Positions 16,451 through 24,936 of a DNA stretch of 64,000 nt are shown here, in pieces (position 1 is the first letter of the stretch; the number at the start of each line of letters is the position of its first letter). The translations under genes were made by a program, and so were the position numbers. Below the pieces are notes generated by a model that saw nothing but the letters and a program-made list of their open reading frames with translations, had not been told where the DNA came from and did no database searches. Origin of the DNA: CAZEDM01 sp964511075 (GTDB taxonomy: Bacteria; Zixibacteria; MSB-5A5; RBG-16-43-9); assembly GCA_964511075.1 (NCBI GenBank), contig CAZEDM010000004.1:124001-188000 (forward strand), read 5' to 3'.

Positions 16451-16529
16451 TTGTTAGAATAAAAGGAAATCACCAGTAATAACTTATTTTTTAGGGCAAT
16501 GGAAAATCAATTTAAATAAAGGGGTAAAG

Positions 16530-17588
16530 ATGAAAAACAAGATCTTTTTGGGGTTATCCTTACTTTCAGTTTTAGTTTTTTTCATTTCCTATTTCAACTG
16601 CACCAAAAAAGTCACAAGGTCTGACTACAAAAGAGGCAATTACTTATACGTCAGCAATGAAGGTGGCTTTCCTGAATCTATGATTTACGTTATCTCCACT
16701 GAGACCGACTCACTGGTTGATTCAATTTCCCTGGGACCGTATAATATACCCGGACAAATAGCTTTATCTCCGGACAAAAGAACCCTGTATGCAACTACTG
16801 TGGTCTGGGACTCAAGCGGGCGTGACTATACTACTACTCATTATGAGATAGACACAAGAACCAAAGCCATCAAGTATATTGGTCCTAACAGCAGTCCTAT
16901 AATCTCGCCGAATGGGAAATATTTATTTTACCCGGGACAAGAGGTATTCCGTATCTTTGATGCTTACACTCATCAGGTTGTCTATGAGGATAGCATCTAC
17001 TTTTACCCAGAGTGTTTCGATGCCTGTAACCATTTGGTTTATGGTGGCATAGAAGGTGGATGCAGGGTATTTAATTATAAAAAAATGACCTGGGTAAGGA
17101 ATATAAATATCTACCCCTATGAGTCAGTTCTCTCGCCAGATGGAAATAGGCTCTATTATCTTTCTGGAGATGGTTCAGCAGCTTATTTTGGAGTGTATGA
17201 TTTAAGGGGTGATAGTTTAGTTGTTGAATTTGAAATAAATTCACCAGGCCAGCTTGCTATTACCCCTGATGGTGAGTTTGTTTATTTCACCGACCCGGGG
17301 GGAGGAGGGGGTTGTATTCAAATCGAACCACCCCCCACTGGTAAACTCGGGGTTTTCGATACAAAAACCAATACCCCTTTACCCAGTATCTCCCTGGATG
17401 TATTGGCTGATTCCGGTACACCACCACCTCTTGGACCTAATTATATAAGGATAACCCCGGACGGAAGAAAAGCTTATCTTAGTATCTGTCTCAATAGGAT
17501 TTTAGTTATTGACCTTTTAAGAAATGAACCTCTTAAAGCCATTATGTTTCCTAATAGAAACATGATGCTTTTTTATATAGCTCTTTGA
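16530..17588 (+). CDS. YVTN-type beta-propeller protein, probable lipoprotein
   Basis: A 352-residue exported protein. The N-terminal hydrophobic stretch (4-22) runs into FISYFNC. The Cys at 24 could be lipidated, but the residue before it is Asn rather than the usual Gly/Ala/Ser, so this is not certain. Repeats of about 45 residues follow, each with a (Y/L)xxTPDG-like turn (IALSPDKRTLYATT, SVLSPDGNRLYYLS, LAITPDGEFVYFTD, IRITPDGRKAYLSI). These are the blades of a seven-bladed YVTN/Lp49-type propeller. Such proteins usually bind partners at the cell surface. AAAGGGGTAAAG precedes the ATG. A terminator follows at 17601. Confidence 0.8.
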   Translation: MKNKIFLGLSLLSVLVFFISYFNCTKKVTRSDYKRGNYLYVSNEGGFPESMIYVISTETDSLVDSISLGPYNIPGQIALSPDKRTLYATTVVWDSSGRDYTTTHYEIDTRTKAIKYIGPNSSPIISPNGKYLFYPGQEVFRIFDAYTHQVVYEDSIYFYPECFDACNHLVYGGIEGGCRVFNYKKMTWVRNINIYPYESVLSPDGNRLYYLSGDGSAAYFGVYDLRGDSLVVEFEINSPGQLAITPDGEFVYFTDPGGGGGCIQIEPPPTGKLGVFDTKTNTPLPSISLDVLADSGTPPPLGPNYIRITPDGRKAYLSICLNRILVIDLLRNEPLKAIMFPNRNMMLFYIAL

Positions 17589-17600
17589 GGAATATTTCGC

Positions 17601-17655
17601 GCTGTCAGGTGTTACCACCTGGCAGCCTTTTTTTATCAGGAGGTAACTCCTGACA
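17601..17655 (+). terminator. Terminator plus second hairpin (repeated element, copy 2)
   Basis: GCTGTCAGGTG-TTAC-CACCTGGCAGC (17601-17625) followed by a run of seven T is a good intrinsic terminator 13 bp after the beta-propeller stop. TCAGGAG-GTAA-CTCCTGA follows directly. This matches copy 1 at 16257 in layout and in about two-thirds of its bases, with compensated changes inside the stems. The convergent purF gene ends at 17676. Confidence 0.8.
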
Positions 17656-17675
17656 TCACAATTATAATTGAGATT

Positions 17676-19079
17676 TTATTTTAATTCCAGCGCAAACTTG
17701 CCAATATCATTCTCGATCTTGGAGGGATATTTCCCGGAGAAGCAGGCTACGCAGAAATCCTCCCGGGGAAGCGAGGGCATGGAGAGCATCCCCTCTATGG
17801 AAAGATAACCCAGTGAATCCACTCCCAGGTATTTTCTGATCCCCTCCACCGATTTGGAAGAGGCGATCAGCTCCTCCTTGGTAGGCATATCGATCCCGTA
17901 AAAACAGGGGCTGGTGATGGGCGGGGAGCTCACCCTGAAGTGAACCTCCCTGGCTCCGGCATTCCTCAGCATGCTTACCAGTTTCCTGCTGGTGGTCCCC
18001 CGCACGATGGAGTCGTCCACTATCACGATACTTTTGCTCTTCAGCACACCCTTGACCGGATTATATTTTATCCTGGCATCCAGATCCCTGATCTTTTGCT
18101 CCGGATGGATGAAGGTCCTGCCTATATAATGATTGCGGATCAAGCCCACCTCGAACCTTATGCCGGACTGCTCGGAATACCCCAGGGTATGGGTGTTGCT
18201 CGAATCCGGAACCGCGATGACGATGTCTGCATCTGCCGGCTTTTCCTTGGCTAACTGGTGCCCCAGTCTTCTTCTCACCTTGTCGACGTTCTCGCCGAAG
18301 ATCATGCTGTCCGGACGGGCAAAGTATATGAACTCGAAAATGCAGAAAGCATGCTTGACCTTACTGGAGGTATGAAATGATTTCAACCCTTTATTATTTA
18401 TCAACAGTATCTCGCCCGGCTGGACGTCCCTCTGGTATCTGGCACCTATGATATCGAAAGCGCAGGTCTCCGAAGCCACTACCCAGGCGTCTTTCAGTTT
18501 GCCCAGGGCTAAGGGCCTCCAGCCGTACGGGTCTCTGGCTGCCAGGATCGAATCCGGAGTTATGAAAACCAGGCTATAGGCGCCGGTCACCCTAGAAAGG
18601 GCATCAGCCAGGCTCTCCTCGATCTTTTCTTTTTTCGAGCGGGCGATCAGGTGCAAGATTATCTCGCTGTCGCTGGTGGTCTGAAAAATCGATCCCTCTT
18701 TCTCCAGCTTCCTCCTCAAACTGGTGGAGTTGGTCAGGTTGCCGTTATGTCCCACCGCTAAGAGCCTGTTCCCCTTGTAGCTTATCTGGATAGGCTGGAT
18801 GTTGGCCAGGCTGGAGGAGCCGGTGGTGGAGTAGCGGTTATGTCCGATAGCCGTCTGACCTTTTAAATCGGCTAAAACCTCCTTGCTGGCAAAAACATCA
18901 TTTACCTGCCCCATCCCCTTTAGCTGGTAGAACCTGTTCCCGTCAGAGGAGACTATTCCGCTCGCCTCCTGTCCCCTGTGCTGGAGCGCATAAAGCCCCA
19001 GATAGCTCAGCTCTGCGGCTTTTTTTGCCCCGTAAATGGCAAAGATGCCACAGTTCTCCTGTAGTAGTTCTTCTATCAT
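17676..19079 (-). CDS. purF: Amidophosphoribosyltransferase
   Basis: A 467-residue enzyme making 5-phosphoribosylamine from PRPP and glutamine, the first step of purine synthesis. The short propeptide MIEELLQEN is followed by the catalytic Cys10 (CGIFAIYG), so it is self-processed as in the Bacillus-type enzyme. The PRPP loop VIVDDSIVRGTTSRK is present. The four Fe-S cysteine positions are filled (HAFCIFEFIYF, SPCFYGIDM and the pair in EDFCVACFSG), indicating a [4Fe-4S] form. Full length, no anomalies. Confidence 0.96.
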   Translation of the reverse strand: MIEELLQENCGIFAIYGAKKAAELSYLGLYALQHRGQEASGIVSSDGNRFYQLKGMGQVNDVFASKEVLADLKGQTAIGHNRYSTTGSSSLANIQPIQISYKGNRLLAVGHNGNLTNSTSLRRKLEKEGSIFQTTSDSEIILHLIARSKKEKIEESLADALSRVTGAYSLVFITPDSILAARDPYGWRPLALGKLKDAWVVASETCAFDIIGARYQRDVQPGEILLINNKGLKSFHTSSKVKHAFCIFEFIYFARPDSMIFGENVDKVRRRLGHQLAKEKPADADIVIAVPDSSNTHTLGYSEQSGIRFEVGLIRNHYIGRTFIHPEQKIRDLDARIKYNPVKGVLKSKSIVIVDDSIVRGTTSRKLVSMLRNAGAREVHFRVSSPPITSPCFYGIDMPTKEELIASSKSVEGIRKYLGVDSLGYLSIEGMLSMPSLPREDFCVACFSGKYPSKIENDIGKFALELK

Positions 19080-19404
19080 ATGGTTTAAAATCGTTAAGTT
19101 ATTCTATCATATGGCGGGTGTCAAGAATTTATTTTGAAAAAAACAAAAATCAGCCGGCAAGATTATCAACCTCTCCATATTATTTCAATTTAGTTCTTGT
19201 TTGATAGCTCAATTATGGCCAGTTTTTAATCTTTTCTATCTTCAACGATAAACCTGATACGCAAAAGAGCGTAAATTTAGCAGAATTTTGCCACATATTC
19301 ACCAAAAATATTTCTAAGGTTTACTTTTAAACAGCCGATTAAAGAAAAGTAGCTTAAGATAAAGAGGAAAGAAATATTAACCCCCTATTCCCGGAGGTGA
19401 GTTT
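19080..19404. other. Divergent intergenic region between purF and a small membrane protein gene
   Basis: AT-rich, 325 bp. Apart from the purF promoter candidate and the GGAGGTGAG ribosome-binding site at 19395-19401, I see no supported feature. Confidence 0.5.
19096..19124 (-). promoter_or_regulatory. Candidate purF promoter
   Basis: On the minus strand TTGACA (19124-19119), a 17-base spacer and TAACTT (19101-19096). The -35 box is perfect and the -10 is only three of six. The predicted start is about 10 bp before the purF ATG, so a very short leader would result. Confidence 0.4.
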
Positions 19405-19653
19405 ATGGTTTTCTGGTCAACTTTGCTTTTCATCTTAGGTGTGCTGGCATTCTTGGACAGTCTTTTCAACTACGGTGAGATCTTCAGGCAGATCAATACC
19501 TTTATGTTCATGCTGATCTCCCTGGGTGTGCTGATTCGCATAAGAGCCGAAAGAAAAAGTTATGGGAAGGCTAAACTGATCGATTCGATCAAGGTTAAGG
19601 AGAATAAATCTGAGCAAGTTAAGACTGAAAAAGAAAAGGTGGAAGTAGGATAA
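19405..19653 (+). CDS. Small two-helix membrane protein, unknown
   Basis: An 82-residue protein with two hydrophobic segments (about 3-18 and 29-44), a basic patch after the second (RIRAERKSYGKAK) and a highly charged Lys/Glu tail. A strong CCCGGAGGTGAG ribosome-binding site precedes the ATG and a good terminator follows the stop, so it is a real single-gene unit. I do not recognise the family. Confidence 0.75.
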   Translation: MVFWSTLLFILGVLAFLDSLFNYGEIFRQINTFMFMLISLGVLIRIRAERKSYGKAKLIDSIKVKENKSEQVKTEKEKVEVG

Positions 19654-19671
19654 TTTAGAGGTGCAACTGAG

Positions 19672-19703
19672 AAAAAAGGCGAGCTTGCTGCTCGCCTTTT
19701 TTA
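19672..19703. terminator. Bidirectional intrinsic terminator
   Basis: AAAAAAGGCGAGC-TTGCT-GCTCGCCTTTTTT: a GC-rich stem flanked by A-run and T-run. It serves the small membrane protein gene on the plus strand and the GAF/HisKA gene (19741-20553) on the minus strand. Confidence 0.88.
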
Positions 19704-19740
19704 TTTCGCAAAAAAAACCTCCTGCTCATCTACCTGAAAA

Positions 19741-20553
19741 TTATGATTCGGATTGAGGCTCTCTTTTTTTGGATCTATCTATATCGATGATTTTGTCTCC
19801 ACCCGCATATTCCTTGATCTCCGGCTCCTCCAGCCTGAGGAGGTTCTGGGCTGTCTCCCCGATTTTCAGGGCGTTCTCCTCGATCACCTTCAGCTTCTCT
19901 ATCGTATCCTGATCCAGATATTCCTTCCGGGCTAAAAGCAGCTGTGCATTCCCCACTATGGCAGTCAGAGAGTTGTTGACGTAATGATTTATGGTGGCGG
20001 AGGTCAGCCTGATGGCGGAAAGCCTTTCCGATTTGATGGTCTGCTCCTGTTCCTCTTCCATCTTTTTCTTTTCTGCTTTGGTTATGAAGCCCTCCGCTTT
20101 GGTCGCTCCCAACCCTAACTGGCTTGCCAGTGCTTCCAGAAATTCCTCCTCCAGAGCCAGATTTCTGCTGCCGGAGATTAACCCGGTTATCGCCCCCAGT
20201 AACCTTCCATTTGACCTGATGGGATAGGAAAAAAGGCTGTGCGTTCCTTCTCTTTCGAAGGTCAGGTAAATAGACTCGATTTTGAAATCCTTTCTCATCG
20301 TCTGGATGGCGCTTTTCTCCATAGCTGAAAGAAACTCAGCTTTCTCCTGGGGACCAGCGATAGCCTCACAGGTTATCTCCCCTGACTCCTCGTCCCATAT
20401 CGAGATCGAGCCTGCCTCCAATTCCATTATCTCCAGAGACTTATCTGTTGTCTCCTGAATTATCTCCGAAAGTGAAACCGAGCCGTTGATTTTGACGGCT
20501 AACAGTCTTAGAACCTGATATTTCAGATTGTCTTTTGTGGTTTCCTGTTCCAT
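19741..20553 (-). CDS. GAF domain plus HisKA-like domain, no ATPase
   Basis: A 270-residue cytoplasmic protein. A GAF domain (about 15-160, LEAGSISIWDEESGEITCEA.., FSYPIRSNGRLLGAITGL) and a short coiled coil lead into a HisKA-like dimerisation helix, SATINHYVNNSLTAIVGNAQ, with a candidate phospho-acceptor His. The protein ends soon after (LRLEEPEIKEYAGGDKIIDI), and no HATPase N, G1 or G2 box is present. It may be a phosphotransfer or decoy partner of another kinase, or a truncated kinase. An AAAAAGGAG ribosome-binding site supports the start. Compare the protein at 32190-34568. Confidence 0.82.
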   Translation of the reverse strand: MEQETTKDNLKYQVLRLLAVKINGSVSLSEIIQETTDKSLEIMELEAGSISIWDEESGEITCEAIAGPQEKAEFLSAMEKSAIQTMRKDFKIESIYLTFEREGTHSLFSYPIRSNGRLLGAITGLISGSRNLALEEEFLEALASQLGLGATKAEGFITKAEKKKMEEEQEQTIKSERLSAIRLTSATINHYVNNSLTAIVGNAQLLLARKEYLDQDTIEKLKVIEENALKIGETAQNLLRLEEPEIKEYAGGDKIIDIDRSKKREPQSES

Positions 20554-20827
20554 TTTTCTCCTTTTTAGATATAGTTATCCCTCCGAGAAAAATGCAAAAG
20601 GTGTGCCTTAATTAACGAGCAAAATTTAATAGTATAAGACATAGCAAGTCATCTAACTCAATACTTTAAATGGTAAATATAATTCATTGATAAATAACGA
20701 GTTGCAAATCGAATGTTTATTGTCGAACCAAAATGAAAAACTAAGAACTTTTGATTTTATTTTAAATACTTTTTTATCTTCTGTGCATTCCCTTTCATAT
20801 TAGGTGCAAGCAGAAACATAAATTAAT

Positions 20828-21274
20828 TTAGAAAAGTCCGGATAAAACAGAGCAGAGCTGCTCTATTAAGAGCTGGTCATCCTGGGAAAAAGCATCCGGT
20901 TTATCTGAATCAATGTCTATCTCACCGAAAACCTTATTTTCTTTCATTATGGGAACGACTATCTCCGATCTGGTTTCCAGGCTGCAGGCTAAATACCTGG
21001 AATCAGCATTAATGTCCGGGATGATTATCGATTTCCCCTGGCTTGCCGCAGCACCGCAGATCCCCCGGTTCAAGGGTATCCGTGTATGGGGAGAGGGTTT
21101 GCCCAGATATGGACCCAGGACCAGCTCGTTCCCCTCCAGTAGATAAATCCCCACCCAGCTATAGTAATCGAGATTCTCCTTCAGGATTTTCACCGTTTCT
21201 TTCAGAACCTCTTCCTTGTTTTTTCCGGATTCCGCAAACTTTTTTATATGCTGGACAATCTCTTTACTGTCCAC
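20828..21274 (-). CDS. GAF-domain protein, free methionine-(R)-sulfoxide reductase-like
   Basis: A 148-residue single-GAF protein. The layout of fRMsr (MsrC) is visible: YYSWVGIYLL, GPYLGKPSPHTRIPLNRGIC (Cys of GICG), then IPDINADSRYLACSLETRSE (second Cys) and IVVPI. Two of the three redox cysteines of the E. coli enzyme are kept. The first, normally in an AC.RIP context, is replaced (SPHTRIP), as in several bacterial relatives. The start is GTG with GGAG 9 bp before it. Activity is likely but could be lost. Confidence 0.75.
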   Translation of the reverse strand: MDSKEIVQHIKKFAESGKNKEEVLKETVKILKENLDYYSWVGIYLLEGNELVLGPYLGKPSPHTRIPLNRGICGAAASQGKSIIIPDINADSRYLACSLETRSEIVVPIMKENKVFGEIDIDSDKPDAFSQDDQLLIEQLCSVLSGLF

Positions 21275-21309
21275 CTTAATTTTCTCCTTTTAAATTTCAA
21301 AAATGTAGA

Positions 21310-21380
21310 GGAGGTCTTTAGACCTCCCTATACATATATATGATATGGAAGGCTGAAGTCTCAAGACCTTGACGGCCTTC
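21310..21380. repeat. Hairpins GGAGGTC-TTTA-GACCTCC and GGAAGGC..GCCTTCC
   Basis: A perfect 7-bp stem with TTTA loop at 21310-21327 and a wider GGAAGGC/GCCTTCC inverted repeat at about 21345-21379, flanked by ATGTAG/CTACAT. They lie between the UroD-like gene and the fRMsr-like gene and resemble the constant-loop hairpins elsewhere in the window. Confidence 0.6.
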
Positions 21381-21404
21381 CGCTACATATACATACGACC
21401 GTAT

Positions 21405-22394
21405 TCAAGATATCTCTACAGCTTTCTTTACAGCTTCAAGGTTTTTTTCAGGCGTCTCCGGAGATATAACACATCCCGGACCGAGTATCAATCTGATTCC
21501 TCTGCTTGACTCGATTAATTCCTTCACTTTGTCAAAGACATCCTCCGGCGTACTCTTAAGTAATAAGTTATGCTGGTCGATCCCACCCAGCACTGTTTTA
21601 TTCAAAATCATTGCCCCTTCTTTTAAATTTAGGTTGGTGGGGTCGGACGAATCCCAGTTAACCACTTTCACCGTGTAGTCTGCGAAAAGCGGGAGGAAAT
21701 TATTACTTTTACATATATGCAGGATATTGAACTCGGCTGACTCCACCCTCTTCAGTATTTTCAAATCATAGGGCCTGCCGAATTCCAGATATTCTTTCTC
21801 TGTCAAGTGACTTTTGGTTGCCCATTCTGTGGTAGCAAAGAAAATTCCATCAGCACCGGCATCCAGACATTGGACTGAGAAGTCAGAAAAAGTCCCGGTG
21901 ATAATCTCCAAAGCCTGGTGAATCAACTCCGGGTTCTCCCTTATATCCTTTATTAAATCTTCTTCTTTGACCAGATCACCTGCGATGGACAAGGGAGAGA
22001 ATAAAGTCTCCACAACGAAAATCTCATCTTTAAGTTCCTTCTTAATCAGCCTAAGGACTTCCAGCTGTTCTTCGAAAGCCTTATTCGAGGAATCAAGCAC
22101 CTTTAGCTTCTTCCAGTCCCCGGTTTTCTTGACAGGTTTTTCTGTGACCCTGGTTTTAACTAAAGGATCATTGCTGAATTCGGCTTTTGCTCCCCAGCCC
22201 TCTATATGATAGCTTGCCCGCGGATTGACCTTCATAAAATCCCAGTCGTATTTTTTCTGGAAATCAACCATCGCATCTGCCAGACCTTCGGCAGTTGATT
22301 CCTTGTGATAAAAATGCCTCCAGAAGGAGACAGGCAGCCGGTCAGCTCTCTCTCCTTTCAGAACCGCTCTGACTCTGTCTTTATGTATGCTCAT
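21405..22394 (-). CDS. Uroporphyrinogen decarboxylase-like (UroD family) protein
   Basis: A 329-residue UroD-fold protein (KDRVRAVLKGERADRLPVSF, CLDAGADGIFFATTEWATKS, VVNWDSSDPTNL, GGIDQHNLLL, LGPGCVISPETPEKNLEAVK). The HemE substrate motif MRQAGR is absent, so it is not the haem enzyme. Members of this branch include methyltransferases of corrinoid systems and uncharacterised proteins. It lies 87 bp after glyA on the same strand, but an operon is not certain. Substrate unknown. Confidence 0.8.
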   Translation of the reverse strand: MSIHKDRVRAVLKGERADRLPVSFWRHFYHKESTAEGLADAMVDFQKKYDWDFMKVNPRASYHIEGWGAKAEFSNDPLVKTRVTEKPVKKTGDWKKLKVLDSSNKAFEEQLEVLRLIKKELKDEIFVVETLFSPLSIAGDLVKEEDLIKDIRENPELIHQALEIITGTFSDFSVQCLDAGADGIFFATTEWATKSHLTEKEYLEFGRPYDLKILKRVESAEFNILHICKSNNFLPLFADYTVKVVNWDSSDPTNLNLKEGAMILNKTVLGGIDQHNLLLKSTPEDVFDKVKELIESSRGIRLILGPGCVISPETPEKNLEAVKKAVEIS

Positions 22395-22481
22395 ATCTTA
22401 GTTAGCGAAGAAGCAGGTAGCTGGTAGCAAGTAGCTATCAACCTTTCGATTCCCTGTATACTGTCTACTGTCTACTATCTA

Positions 22482-23735
22482 CTAATTTTTCTCCAGTCTT
22501 TCTTTGTATAGAGGAAACTCCCTGCAGAGTTCCTCCACCTCTTTTCTCACCTTCTTGTAAATCTCCTCGTTCCCCAGATTGGAGATAACCTGATGGATAA
22601 ACCCGGCAATCCTTTTCATCTCTTTTTCTTCCATCCTGCGGGTCGTGAGAGCCGGGGTGCCAATCCTTATGCCTGAGGCGATAAAGGGCTTCTGGGGATC
22701 GAAGGGAACCATATTCTTGTTAACCGTAATCCCGGCTTTTTCCAGAGCCTCCTCCACCGCCTTGCCGGTAATCCCCTTATCGATAAAACTTAACAGCATC
22801 AGGTGAGTGTCAGTTCCTCCTGACACCACGTGGTAACCGTAATTCAAAAGCTCCTGTGCCAGTGTCTTGGCATTCTTCACGATCTGCTGCTGATACTCAT
22901 TAAAGGAAGGCTCCAGAGCCTCTTTAAAGGCCACTGCCTTGGAGGCAATCACATGCATAAGCGGACCACCCTGAATACCCGGCATCACCTCTTTATCCAG
23001 ATCTTTGGCAAATTCCTTTTTGCACATAATCATCCCGCCCCTGGGACCTCTAAGGGTTTTGTGGGTAGTGGTGGTGACGAAATGGGAATAGGGCACAGGA
23101 GAGGGGTGAATCCCCGCAACGACCAGCCCGGCTATATGGGCGATATCCACCATAAGATAAGCACCAACCTCGTCTGCTATCTGCCTGAATTTTTCGAAAT
23201 CCAGAACCCTTGGATAAGCTGAGGCACCAGCCACAACCATCTTGGGCCTGCAATCCTTGGCGATTTTCAAAACTTCGTCATAGTCTATGACCTCGGTATC
23301 TTTTTTCACCCCGTAAAAATGAACCTTGTAAAATTTACCGGAGAAATTCACCGGCGAGCCGTGAGTGAGATGTCCGCCGTGCGATAGGTTTAAACCCAGA
23401 ATGGTATCACCTGGTTTTAAGACACAGAAATAAACACCCATATTAGCCTGGGAGCCTGAATGAGGCTGGACATTCACATGCTCGCATCCGAAAAGCTTTT
23501 TTGCCCTGTCCCGCGCCAGGTTCTCCACGATATCCATAAACTCGCACCCGCCGTAATATCTCCTGCCAGGATAACCTTCGGCATATTTGTTGGTCATAAC
23601 CGAACCCAGGGCTTCCAGGACCGCTTCGCTCACGAAATTCTCAGAAGCAATAAGCTCCAGCTGATATGCCTCCCTTTTGGTCTCCCCAAGAATTGCAGAA
23701 TAAACCTCCGGGTCAACCTCTTTTAATCTTCTCAT
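22482..23735 (-). CDS. glyA: Serine hydroxymethyltransferase
   Basis: Interconverts serine and glycine with transfer of C1 to tetrahydrofolate. The start is the ATG at 23735 (MRRLKEVDPEVYSAILGE), which has AAGGAG 9 bases upstream; the frame extends three codons to a GTG with no better signal. LIASENFVSEAVLEALGS, YAEGYPGRRYYGGCE and the PLP lysine in TTTHKTLRGPRGG are present. Full length at 417 residues. Confidence 0.96.
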   Translation of the reverse strand: MRRLKEVDPEVYSAILGETKREAYQLELIASENFVSEAVLEALGSVMTNKYAEGYPGRRYYGGCEFMDIVENLARDRAKKLFGCEHVNVQPHSGSQANMGVYFCVLKPGDTILGLNLSHGGHLTHGSPVNFSGKFYKVHFYGVKKDTEVIDYDEVLKIAKDCRPKMVVAGASAYPRVLDFEKFRQIADEVGAYLMVDIAHIAGLVVAGIHPSPVPYSHFVTTTTHKTLRGPRGGMIMCKKEFAKDLDKEVMPGIQGGPLMHVIASKAVAFKEALEPSFNEYQQQIVKNAKTLAQELLNYGYHVVSGGTDTHLMLLSFIDKGITGKAVEEALEKAGITVNKNMVPFDPQKPFIASGIRIGTPALTTRRMEEKEMKRIAGFIHQVISNLGNEEIYKKVRKEVEELCREFPLYKERLEKN

Positions 23736-23768
23736 AATGATCACTCCTTATTTTCTCTTTTCGTAGCT

Positions 23769-23940
23769 CCCGACTATTATGTCGGGTTCTTTAGTCTCTT
23801 TCTTTGTGGCGTCGGGGTTCATCCCCGACGTTTTTTCATTCCCCCTCACTCCCGTCGGGCGTAAAGCCCGACGCTACATATCTTCTTTTGGTGGGTCAGA
23901 CATCCTGTCTGACCAGAACAGACAAGATGTCTGTTCTACC
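23769..23940. repeat. Run of five short hairpins after the TPR gene
   Basis: In order: CCCGAC-TATTAT-GTCGGG (23769-23786), GTCGGGG-TTCAT-CCCCGAC (23811-23829), CGTCGGGC-GTAAA-GCCCGACG (23853-23873), GGTCAGAC-ATCC-TGTCTGACC-type (about 23893-23912), and AGAACAGAC..GTCTGTTCT (about 23913-23937). All are intergenic between glyA and the TPR gene. They share CGACGCTACA/GGTCAGAC words with other intergenic palindromes here. Confidence 0.65.
23830..23877. repeat. 48-bp direct repeat, left copy
   Basis: Starts GTTTTTTCATTCCCCCTCA and ends GCCCGACGCTAC. It matches 25521-25568 at 45 or 46 of 48 positions. The two copies bracket the TPR gene and its coiled-coil neighbour exactly, in the same orientation. 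Confidence 0.8.
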
Positions 23941-23949
23941 ACTCGCACT

Positions 23950-24876
23950 CTACAAACCCTCTAAATGTTTCCTTGTTCTCTCTGCATTTGGTTTATCACC
24001 AATCTTTTCAAAAATTCTCAAAATCTCTTCAAATATTTCCTTTGCCTCCTTCTTTTTCCCCTGCTCTTTATACAAAACCGCTATATTCCCCTTTGTCTGT
24101 GCCATCCCATGCTCATCTCCTACTCTCTCTAATCCTTTTAAAGCTTTATTATAAAACTCTATCGCCTTGTCCCATTCCCCCTTTGCCTGATAGATCAAAC
24201 CCAGATTATTGAAGGTCTGTGCCATCCCATGCTCATCCCCTATCTTCTTACTTATTTCTAAATCTTTATTATAAAACTCTATCGCCTTGTCCCATTCCCC
24301 CTTGTTCTTATAGACCAAGCCAAGATTATTAAAAGTCTGTGCCATCCCATGCTCATCTCCTATCTTCTCTAATCCTATTAAAGCTCTATGATAAAACTCT
24401 ATTGCTTTATTCCATTCGCCTTTGTCCTGACATACCAATCCAAGATTATTATAGGTCTGTGCCATACTATGCTCATCTCCCATCTTTCTATTTATCTCTA
24501 AGCTCTGATTATAAAATTCTATCGCCTTGTCTCATTCACCTTTGTCCTGATAGACCAAACCGAGATTTCCAATAGCTACTGCACTACCCAATTCGTCATT
24601 CGCTTTTTCTGTCCAATCAATAGCTTCTTTGTAACTACCAATGGCCTCATCCCATTTACTTTGTTTATATTGAGTATTTCCAATATAAATTAAAAGAGCG
24701 GCGGATTCCGGTGGTTTCACACCTTGCAATGACAAAGCTGCTCTGAAAGCCTTAATTGCTCTTTGATATTCATATTTAGTTAAAAACTTTTCTCCTTCAA
24801 TAAAAAGCTTTCTTAAATTTAGGTTGCGACTCTGAGGTATGCCATCTACGTAGTCAATCGGTTCTCTTTTTCTCAT
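23950..24876 (-). pseudogene. TPR protein gene interrupted by one in-frame TGA
   Basis: The gene starts at the ATG at 24876 (GGAG before it) and reads in one frame to 23950, except for a TGA at 24534-24532. There GGT GAA TGA GAC AAG stands where every sister repeat has GAA TGG GAC AAG (KGEWDKAIEFYN), so it is a Trp-to-stop change. Without it the product would be 308 residues. An N-terminal TPR block (about 20-110) is followed by five near-identical kinesin-light-chain-like TPRs of 40 residues with GDEHGMAQTxNNLGLVYxxKGEWDKAIEFYN. TGA is an ordinary stop in neighbouring genes, so recoding is unlikely. A restart at the ATG at 24483 is possible. A sequencing error cannot be excluded. Confidence 0.75.
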
Positions 24877-24936
24877 TTTATTATTTCTCCGACTTTTTTA
24901 GAGTATGCACAATTTTATAATTTATTAGTTCTTTTA

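Larger units (their letters stand above)
16153..16529. other. Intergenic region with terminator and palindromes
   Basis: About 377 bp. It contains AGCAGGACCTGCT near 16213, the terminator and hairpin pair at 16257-16316, the CCGCGATTCGCTACTGGC repeat (16326-16342), a further GTCAGGAGGTAACTTCTGA palindrome near 16363, and a TTGACA box at 16421. No coding frame is supported. Confidence 0.55.

Noticed and set aside
21405..22394. HemE (haem pathway uroporphyrinogen decarboxylase)
   Set aside because: The conserved MRQAGR substrate motif is absent. It is only family-level UroD-like.
23950..24530. About 120-bp periodic repeats as a possible CRISPR or satellite
   Set aside because: They are codons of near-identical 40-residue TPR units.
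24532..24534. TGA read as tryptophan (genetic-code change)
   Set aside because: TGA is the true stop in several intact genes in the window, including overlapping ATGA junctions at 13215, 27994 and 29584, and Trp is encoded by TGG throughout.
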